12,834 bases of DNA. It comes from SIG603 sp044432645 (GTDB lineage Bacteria; Bacillota; Clostridia; Oscillospirales; Acutalibacteraceae). The stretch is taken from positions 1 to 12,834 of the forward strand of contig JAWXUM010000055.1 of the NCBI GenBank assembly GCA_044432645.1, in the 5' to 3' direction. Position numbers and translations under genes: made by a program. This document shows, one piece after another, positions 7,787 to 12,834 of this stretch (positions within the stretch are counted from its first letter, which is position 1; the number at the start of each line of letters is the position of its first letter). The notes beneath the pieces were generated by a model. It was not told the DNA's origin. It searched no databases and was given only the letters and a program-made list of their open reading frames with translations.

Positions 7787-8956
7787 ATGAATATATTAAT
7801 ATACAATATTGGTGAATTTTATCCAAATAAAGGTGGAGTGGAAAGAATCTCCTGTAATTTAGCTCAGGAATTTATAGATAGAGGTAACAAAGTTGTTTTT
7901 TTGATAAAAAAGAAAAATTTTAACATAAATCAAGATACGCTCTGCAAAATGATTTCGTTGGAAACAGAGGATTTCTCAGATGATGACATTAAACTCAGGA
8001 TTTCAAATATTTTAGATGAATGTAAAATTGATGTTGTGCTAAGTCAAGATTCTTATGATTTGCAATTTATAAAATTTATGAAGAAAAATTTTATAGTGCC
8101 AGTTGTTTCGGTTCATCACGGCAAACCATTGCCAGATATATTTGAATTGAAAAGGACAAAAGTTAAAGGTGAAAATATATCTTTTAATAAAATTATGAAA
8201 AAAGTACTTATAAGATATAGGTATAAAAGGCGTTTAAAAGGCAATATAAAAAATGTCAAAGATATGATAGATTATTCAGCAAAACTTGTTTTGCTTTCAA
8301 ACAATTTTAAAAAAGATATTATGAGAAATATAAATATAGATGAAGATAAGGTAACAAGCATTTCAAATTTCACAAGATTTAACAACATTACATCTGACGA
8401 AAATCTTAAAAAGCGTAAAACAGTTCTTTTTGTAGGTAGATTACTTTCCCAAAAAGAGCCAATTCGGTTAATTTTAGTTTGGGAAAAGCTATATAAAAAA
8501 TATCCTGATTGGAATTTAAGGATAGCTGGTGATGGTGCATATAAAGATAATTTAATTAAATACATAGATAAATATAATATTAAAAACGTTGATATATTAG
8601 GCACTGTTGACCCGATCGAAGAATATAAAAAAGCATCAATTTTATGCATGACATCTACTTATGAGGGATTTGGATTAGTTTTAATAGAAGCATCAGTTTT
8701 TGGTTGCGTTCCTATGGCATTTGATAGTTTTTCATCGGTGCATGATATTATTGAAAATGGGAAAAATGGAATTTTAGTACAACCATTTGATTTAAAAAAA
8801 TATCAAAAAGAGCTTGAAAAGTTTATGTCAGATGAAAACTATAGAAAACAATTACAAAAAGAAACACTTAAAGTAAATGAAAAGTTTGATAAAGATAAAA
8901 TAGTTGATCAATGGATTAAATTGTTTGAAGATTTAATTAAAAGAGGAAACAAATGA
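7787..8956 (+). CDS. Glycosyltransferase family 4
   Basis: A 389-residue GT4 enzyme. It opens with NILIYNIGEFYPNKGGVERI (2-21), the typical P-x-x-GG(V/I)E loop of retaining GT4 enzymes. VSVHHGKPLP (107-116) is the acceptor-side motif. A strongly basic stretch near residues 139-155 (VLIRYRYKRRLKG region) may contact the membrane surface. The donor half shows VLFVGRLLSQKEP (213-225), with the Gly-Arg and Lys intact, RIAGDGAYK (245-253), and the E-x7-E motif EGFGLVLIE (293-301), followed by GCVPMAFDS. AAGGAGA at 7775-7781 lies 5 nt before the ATG. It ends in an ATGA overlap with the next gene. Together with the preceding gene it forms a tandem pair of unrelated-looking GT4 types, which suggests successive steps rather than duplicates. 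Confidence 0.93.
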   Translation: MNILIYNIGEFYPNKGGVERISCNLAQEFIDRGNKVVFLIKKKNFNINQDTLCKMISLETEDFSDDDIKLRISNILDECKIDVVLSQDSYDLQFIKFMKKNFIVPVVSVHHGKPLPDIFELKRTKVKGENISFNKIMKKVLIRYRYKRRLKGNIKNVKDMIDYSAKLVLLSNNFKKDIMRNINIDEDKVTSISNFTRFNNITSDENLKKRKTVLFVGRLLSQKEPIRLILVWEKLYKKYPDWNLRIAGDGAYKDNLIKYIDKYNIKNVDILGTVDPIEEYKKASILCMTSTYEGFGLVLIEASVFGCVPMAFDSFSSVHDIIENGKNGILVQPFDLKKYQKELEKFMSDENYRKQLQKETLKVNEKFDKDKIVDQWIKLFEDLIKRGNK

Positions 8957-9927
8957 TTGATTTAATAAGCATAATTATACCAGTGTACAAAGTAGAAAAA
9001 TACTTAGATAGATGTGTGCAAAGTGTGGTTGATCAAACATATACAAATTTAGAAATAATCTTAGTGGACGATGGTTCGCCAGATAATTGTCCACAAATGT
9101 GTGATGAATGGGCGAGAAAAGATAGTAGGATTAAAGTTATACATAAAGAAAATGGTGGCGTAAGTTCTGCTAGAAATATGGGATTATATGTAGCTACTGG
9201 TGAATTTATAGGCTTCGTTGATAGTGATGACTATATTGAGTCTTGTATGTACGAGATTTTAATTAATAATATGAATGATAAAGAGATCGATTTAATTAGT
9301 TGCGGGTATAGACATTTCAATGATGCAATGAATATAGATGTATTAAATGATAATGAAGAAAAAGTTTATTTTTTTGAAAAGAAGAATGCTATAAGGCAAA
9401 TGATATTATATGGTGAATTAAATGGGTATTTGTGGTGTAAGTTATTTAAAAAAATATTAATAGGAAACACAATATTTGATGAAAGTATAACTCTTGGTGA
9501 AGATTTACTTTTTTGTCTGGAATACTTAATTAAAACACAAAAGGTAGGAAAAATTAATCGAAAGTTATATGTATATCTTTACAATCAAAACGAAAATAGT
9601 TTAACAAACAAAATTAGAAAAACAAATATATCTTTAGTTGAGGCTTTAGTGAGAATTTTGAATTTGGAATTAGATTTAGATTCTGAAGCCAATAATCATA
9701 TAAAAGCTAAAATTGTTTTATGGTCTAGTTCGTATATAATTAAAAGCTATTATGAAAACTTTCAAAATAATGAAGATAATATATCGTATGCACGAAATGT
9801 GGTTAAAAAATATTATCCAGAAATTAGAAATGATAAATATCTAACTTTTAAAAAGAAAATAATGATATATTTCTCTTTACACGGAACAGTGTTATATGCA
9901 TTAGTAAAAAGATTATTTGAACATTAA
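8953..9927 (+). CDS. Glycosyltransferase family 2 (GT-A fold)
   Basis: A 324-residue inverting GT2 enzyme. The first strand and loop are ISIIIPVYKVEKYL (5-18). The nucleotide-binding DDGSPDN is at 39-45, VIHKENGGVSSARN (62-75) is the usual connecting segment, and the DXD metal site is DSD at 90-92 in FVDSDDY. TLGEDLLF in the C-terminal half provides the ED motif commonly taken as the catalytic base region. The remaining C-terminal part is variable and Asn/Lys rich, with an aromatic amphipathic end that may sit on the membrane. The start overlaps the preceding stop (ATGA), with AGAGGA upstream. The gene provides an intact comparison for the broken GT2 copy that follows: both share IP-x-YKVEKYLD at the N-terminus. 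Confidence 0.94.
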   Translation: MIDLISIIIPVYKVEKYLDRCVQSVVDQTYTNLEIILVDDGSPDNCPQMCDEWARKDSRIKVIHKENGGVSSARNMGLYVATGEFIGFVDSDDYIESCMYEILINNMNDKEIDLISCGYRHFNDAMNIDVLNDNEEKVYFFEKKNAIRQMILYGELNGYLWCKLFKKILIGNTIFDESITLGEDLLFCLEYLIKTQKVGKINRKLYVYLYNQNENSLTNKIRKTNISLVEALVRILNLELDLDSEANNHIKAKIVLWSSSYIIKSYYENFQNNEDNISYARNVVKKYYPEIRNDKYLTFKKKIMIYFSLHGTVLYALVKRLFEH

Positions 9928-9936
9928 TTATTATAC

Positions 9937-9943
9937 GAGGAGA
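9937..9943 (+). promoter_or_regulatory. Intact ribosome-binding site in front of the GT2 remnant
   Basis: GAGGAGA lies 7 nt before the ATG at 9951. It is one of the better ribosome sites in the window although the frame it serves is broken, so translation through the remnant and into the overlapping next gene is possible. Confidence 0.6.
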
Positions 9944-9950
9944 ACATAAT

Positions 9951-10106
9951 ATGAAAAAAAACACTAACAGTAGTAATACCATCTTACAAAGTAGAAAATA
10001 TTTAGACCAAACACTTTCATCTTTTATTAATGATGAAGTTATGGATGAAATTGAAATTTTGATTGTTGACGATGGGTCAAAAGATAGAAGAGGTACAAAT
10101 GAATAA
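9951..10106 (+). pseudogene. Truncated, frame-disrupted remnant of a GT2 glycosyltransferase gene
   Basis: From the ATG at 9951 the open frame gives 51 residues ending at TAA 10104-10106. Its second half, KYLDQTLSSF... ILIVDDGSKD, is plainly the N-terminal GT2 fold up to the nucleotide-binding DDGS motif. The first part (residues 4-15) does not fit, but the +1 frame there reads TLTVVIPSYKVE, exactly the missing GT2 first strand. Two opposite indels explain this: one extra A in the A8 run at 9954-9961 and one missing A at 9995-9998, where the intact neighbour has GTAGAAAAATA (five A). After DDGSKD homology stops abruptly near 10083-10088 and the frame runs into the next gene's ribosome site and start. 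The rest of the enzyme, including DXD and the catalytic part, is gone, so no transferase activity is expected. If the indels are sequencing errors it remains a truncated fragment. Confidence 0.83.
10086..10093 (+). promoter_or_regulatory. Ribosome-binding site fixing the start at 10099
   Basis: AGAAGAGG lies 5 nt before the ATG at 10099. No such site is found before the longer in-frame ATG at 10063, which falls inside the GT2 remnant's DNA in a different frame. Confidence 0.7.
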
Positions 10107-11061
10107 TAAAGAAATTTTTGTAAGTGTATATTGTTTGTGCTATAACCACGAAAAATATATACGCAAGTGTTTAGATGGTTTCGTCATGCAGAAAACAAAT
10201 TTTATATATGAAGTTATTGTACATGATGATGCATCCACAGATAATTCCGCAAATATTATAAAAGAATATGAAAAAAAATATCCAGATATTATAAAACCAA
10301 TTTATCAAAAAGTAAATCAATATAGTCAAGGAATTAAAATATTTACTACTCATATATTACCGAAATGTAAAGGCAAATATATTGCAATTTGCGAAGGTGA
10401 TGACTATTGGACAGATGAAAATAAACTTCAAATACAATTTGACTATATGGAAATTCATGTTAATTGTTCGATTTGTGGACATGCGTTTTCAAAAATTCAC
10501 GAAGATGGAACGATTATGGAAAATATTTTTTCATTAGATTCTATAATTAATGTGTCAAAAGTTATAATGTTTGATAACATGCCACAAACAGCAACATTAA
10601 TGTATAGAAAAAAACTAATTAGTTTACGACCAAGTTTTTTCTCAGAAACAACTGTTGGAGATTATCCTCTTATGCTTTACATGAGTACAAAAGGAGAATT
10701 TCATTGTATTAATAAGAATATGTCATGTTACAGGTTATTTGTTCCAGGTTCTTGGGTTAACAGTACTGCTAAAGACCCTAAAAAATTTATTATACCACAT
10801 TTGGATGCAATGAAAGTGTTTTTAGAAAAATTTAATGATTACACAAATAAGGAATATGAAAATATGATTAATTTAAAAATTAGTCAATTTCAACTTCAAA
10901 AAAATATTTTAGAAAGAAGTTTTAATAAAATAATATCAAATGAATATTTTATTAAAAAATATTCATTTAAATGGAAAATCTCCACAATATTAAAATGCGT
11001 TTTCCCTAGATTGCACAATGCCTTCAAAATAGCAATTGAGAGACTAAAACATGGCGAATAA
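10099..11061 (+). CDS. Glycosyltransferase family 2 (DDAS/EGDDYW type)
   Basis: A 320-residue GT2 enzyme. From ATG 10099 the protein begins MNNKEIFVSVYCLCYNHEKY, the proper first strand of the fold; an in-frame ATG at 10063 would add 12 residues read from the remnant's DNA out of its frame and lacks a ribosome site, so I reject it. Motifs: VIVHDDASTDNS (39-50) is the nucleotide-binding loop, and AICEGDDYWTD (96-106) is the metal-binding site with the DXD replaced by the EGDD-Y-W form usual in this subgroup. IRKCLDGFVMQK (21-32) is the usual helix. The C-terminal third is variable and basic. Very A/T rich. A perfect inverted repeat lies within its 3' end. It overlaps the flippase gene by 11 nt. 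A transferase for one sugar of the repeat unit is inferred. Confidence 0.92.
   Translation: MNNKEIFVSVYCLCYNHEKYIRKCLDGFVMQKTNFIYEVIVHDDASTDNSANIIKEYEKKYPDIIKPIYQKVNQYSQGIKIFTTHILPKCKGKYIAICEGDDYWTDENKLQIQFDYMEIHVNCSICGHAFSKIHEDGTIMENIFSLDSIINVSKVIMFDNMPQTATLMYRKKLISLRPSFFSETTVGDYPLMLYMSTKGEFHCINKNMSCYRLFVPGSWVNSTAKDPKKFIIPHLDAMKVFLEKFNDYTNKEYENMINLKISQFQLQKNILERSFNKIISNEYFIKKYSFKWKISTILKCVFPRLHNAFKIAIERLKHGE
10938..10968 (+). repeat. Perfect 13-bp inverted repeat with 5-nt loop inside the GT2 gene
   Basis: AAATGAATATTTT at 10938-10950 and its exact complement AAAATATTCATTT at 10956-10968 flank the loop ATTAA. The hairpin is almost all A-T pairs (one G-C) and codes for ordinary residues of the GT2 C-terminus. 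It lies about 80 nt before the flippase start. No T-run follows, so it is not a standard terminator. Confidence 0.6.
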
Positions 11062-12481
11062 AACAGTATCAAGCCTTGCTTGGAAGTTTGCAGAAAAATG
11101 TGGGGCTCAGGGAATTACATTTATAGTTTCGATTGTCTTAGCAAGGATTCTTGCACCTGAACTCTATGGAACTATTGCTTTAGTTAATGTTTTTATAGTT
11201 ATTTTGAATGTCTTTATTGACAGTGGACTCGGCACAGCTCTTGTCCAAAAAAAAGATGCTGATAATAAAGATTTTTCGACTGTGTTTTTCTTTAATTTTG
11301 CAATGTGTTTAGTAATTTACAGTATCATGTTCTTTATAGCACCATTAGTTGCAAATTTTTATGATAATACAGAACTTACAGCTGTTATAAGAGTTTTGAG
11401 TTTAACTTTGGTTATATCTGGTGTAAAAGGTATTCAACAAGCTTATGTTTCGAAGAATATGCTCTTTAAAAAATTCTTTTTTTCAACACTTGGTGGAACA
11501 ATAACTGCCGCAGTTGTAGGAATAACTATGGCATATATGGGATTTGGAGTTTGGGCGCTTGTTGCTCAAAGTTTAGCGAATAATTTAATTGACACTATAA
11601 TTCTTTGGTTCACAGTTAAATGGCGACCAATGAAATATTTTTCATTTAATAGATTTAAATATTTGTTCTCTTATGGTTGGAAATTACTAGTGTCAGCTTT
11701 GTTAGATACTGGGTATAGCAATTTAACATCATTGATTATAGGTAAAATGTATTCTTCGACTGATTTAGCTTATTATAATAAAGGAAATCAATTTCCAAAC
11801 ATTATAGTAGGTAATATTAATTCATCTATTGATAGTGTTTTGTTCCCTACGATGTCAAAAAATCAGGAAGATAGACCGAAAATTAAGAGTATGACAAGGC
11901 GAGCAATCAAGACAAGCACATATATAATGGCGCCTTTGATGATCGGTCTTGCCGTTACAGCAGAATCAGTGGTTAGGTTATTACTAACTGATAAATGGGT
12001 AGGTTGTGTGCCATTTATGCAGATTTTCTGTATTACATATTTATTCTACCCAATACACACAGCCAATCTTAATGCGATCAAAGCAATGGGTAGAAGTGAT
12101 CTCTTTTTAAAATTAGAAATAATAAAAAAGGTTACGGGACTAGCAATCTTGTTATCTGTAATGTGGTTTGGTGTTATGGCAATGGCATATAGTTTGCTTT
12201 TATCAAGTGTGATAAGCCAAATAATAAATAGCTACCCAAACAAAAAATTAATAAATTATAATTACATAGAACAACTAAAAGATATTATGCCAAATATTTT
12301 AATGGCAGTATTCATGGGTGCTTGTGTATATATGTTAAACTTCCTAAGTTTGCCAGTGTATCTAATTTTGGCTATGCAAATAATCGTAGGAGCAGTGATT
12401 TATATACTAGGCTCAATGTTGTTTAAATTAGAGGCGTTTAATTATATTTTAGGAATTGTTAAGGGTTTTAGAAATAAATGA
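11051..12481 (+). CDS. wzx: Wzx-type polysaccharide flippase (MOP/PST family)
   Basis: A 476-residue polytopic membrane protein of the polysaccharide transporter branch of the MOP exporter superfamily (Polysacc_synt, WzxC-like). It should move the undecaprenyl-diphosphate-linked repeat unit from the inner to the outer face of the membrane. The N-terminus is diagnostic: VSSLAWKFAEKCGAQGI (5-22), then VLARILAPELYGTIAL (29-44) and FIDSGLGTALVQKK (55-68). Long hydrophobic stretches recur through the sequence up to residue 470, consistent with 12-14 helices, and RMSKNQED-like loops plus a conserved AMGRSDLF segment near two thirds of the length fit the family. Length is usual. The ATG lies 11 nt inside the preceding GT2 gene with only a weak purine-rich site (GAGAG at 11038-11042), so translation probably depends on coupling. 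One flippase with one polymerase candidate supports a Wzx/Wzy pathway. Confidence 0.93.
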   Translation: MANKTVSSLAWKFAEKCGAQGITFIVSIVLARILAPELYGTIALVNVFIVILNVFIDSGLGTALVQKKDADNKDFSTVFFFNFAMCLVIYSIMFFIAPLVANFYDNTELTAVIRVLSLTLVISGVKGIQQAYVSKNMLFKKFFFSTLGGTITAAVVGITMAYMGFGVWALVAQSLANNLIDTIILWFTVKWRPMKYFSFNRFKYLFSYGWKLLVSALLDTGYSNLTSLIIGKMYSSTDLAYYNKGNQFPNIIVGNINSSIDSVLFPTMSKNQEDRPKIKSMTRRAIKTSTYIMAPLMIGLAVTAESVVRLLLTDKWVGCVPFMQIFCITYLFYPIHTANLNAIKAMGRSDLFLKLEIIKKVTGLAILLSVMWFGVMAMAYSLLLSSVISQIINSYPNKKLINYNYIEQLKDIMPNILMAVFMGACVYMLNFLSLPVYLILAMQIIVGAVIYILGSMLFKLEAFNYILGIVKGFRNK

Positions 12482-12496
12482 AAAGGGTTTGATTGT

Positions 12497-12834
12497 ATGA
12501 ACAGTTTTTACAGCCAAGAAGAACTTGAATCGATTGGTTTTAAATCTTTTGGGAAAAATGTTTTAATTAGTAGAAAAGTAAGTATTTATGGTGCAAAAAA
12601 CATAAGTATTGGTAACAACGTTAGGATAGATGATTTTTGCATACTAAGCGGAAAAATAACTTTAGGAAATTACATACATGTTTCAGCATATTCTTCAATT
12701 TTTGCGGGAGAAGCAGAAGTTGTGTTTAAAGACTTTGTTACTTTTTCATCACGTTCAATAGTGTATGCAGTAAGTGATGATTACAGTGGTGAACACATGA
12801 CTAATCCAATGGTGCCTGAAAAATATATTAATGT
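12497..12834 (+). CDS. Sugar O-acyltransferase, left-handed beta-helix type (5' part)
   Basis: The first 112 codons of a gene cut by the right edge. The protein shows degenerate hexapeptide repeats with regularly spaced Ile/Val/Leu: VLISRKVSIYGAKNISIGN (22-40), VRIDDFCILSGKITLGNYI (42-60), then a loop with AYSSIFAG and SSRSIVYAVSDDYSGEH (84-100) and TNPMVP. This pattern belongs to the LbH acyltransferases (maltose/galactoside O-acetyltransferase relatives) found in capsule and O-antigen loci, which use acetyl-CoA or another acyl-CoA to modify a sugar hydroxyl or an amino group. The loop after the second coil and the SDDYSGE segment precede the part that normally holds the active-site His; the decisive region is beyond the window. 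The ATG at 12497 has AAAAGGG at 12481-12487, 9 nt upstream. Acetylating the repeat unit is inferred; a serine or amino-sugar acyltransferase is possible. Confidence 0.85.
   Translation, partial: MNSFYSQEELESIGFKSFGKNVLISRKVSIYGAKNISIGNNVRIDDFCILSGKITLGNYIHVSAYSSIFAGEAEVVFKDFVTFSSRSIVYAVSDDYSGEHMTNPMVPEKYIN

Noticed and set aside
8272..8649. Reverse-strand open frame of 125 codons
   Set aside because: Antisense shadow of the GT4 at 7787, whose motifs span the same bases; Ser/Leu/Ile/Phe-rich translation is what A/T-rich antisense gives.
9928..10110. Insertion-sequence or transposon scar as cause of the GT2 truncation
   Set aside because: I see no terminal inverted repeats, target duplication or transposase fragment around the joint; a simple deletion is enough.
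12478..12492. ATG overlapping the flippase stop as a possible coupled start
   Set aside because: The frame ends after four codons; the acyltransferase starts at 12497 with its own ribosome site.
1..12834. Reassignment of TGA to Trp, as in some low-GC lineages
   Set aside because: TGA ends several genes exactly at family-typical lengths (3663-3665, 5954-5956, 8954-8956, 12479-12481) and Trp is encoded by TGG.
1..12834. CRISPR arrays, tRNA or rRNA genes, riboswitches and rho-independent terminators
   Set aside because: No spaced direct repeats, no tRNA-like cloverleaf and no GC-rich stem followed by a T-run were seen; nearly all bases are coding.

Overview
The window is a stretch of low-GC DNA carrying genes on the + strand only. 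It looks like the middle of a surface-polysaccharide (capsule, exopolysaccharide or wall-glycan) biosynthesis operon of a Gram-positive bacterium of the Clostridia/Bacilli type. Reasons for that assignment: strong AGGAG-like ribosome sites, A/T-rich codons, standard use of TGA as stop and TGG for Trp, one TTG start, and protein families typical of Firmicutes EPS loci. The species cannot be named from the sequence.

Layout. Positions 1-305 are the 3' end of a gene encoding helicase-associated (HA) domain repeats; its stop is 11 nt from the first glycan gene. Then come: GT4 glycosyltransferase (317-1378); polysaccharide pyruvyl transferase (1382-2563); GT4 (2556-3665); a multi-pass membrane protein, the best candidate for the Wzy-type polymerase (3682-4878, TTG start); a GT4 paralogous to the 2556 gene (4847-5956); GT32 (5953-6732); two further GT4 genes (6736-7776, 7787-8956); GT2 (8953-9927); a broken, truncated GT2 remnant (9951-10106); an intact GT2 whose real start is 10099; a Wzx-type flippase (11051-12481); and the 5' part of a left-handed beta-helix O-acyltransferase (12497 to the right edge).

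The genes are packed with overlaps of 4-32 nt or gaps of at most about 23 nt. No intergenic terminator, no confident internal promoter and no gene-free stretch over 300 bases was seen, so one polycistronic, translationally coupled transcript is the simplest reading. Together they fit a Wzx/Wzy-dependent pathway. Eight intact glycosyltransferases would build a lipid-linked repeat unit at the inner face of the membrane, pyruvyl and acyl transferases would decorate it, the flippase would export it and the membrane protein would polymerise it. The priming transferase, chain-length regulators and nucleotide-sugar genes are not here and must lie outside the window.

The points most worth a second look are the GT2 remnant with two opposite single-base indels, the HA-domain gene joined to a glycan operon, the unassigned polymerase candidate, the duplicated GT4 pair around it, and the mosaic base composition. 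I did not find a convincing wholly new system; this is a rich but recognisable glycan locus.
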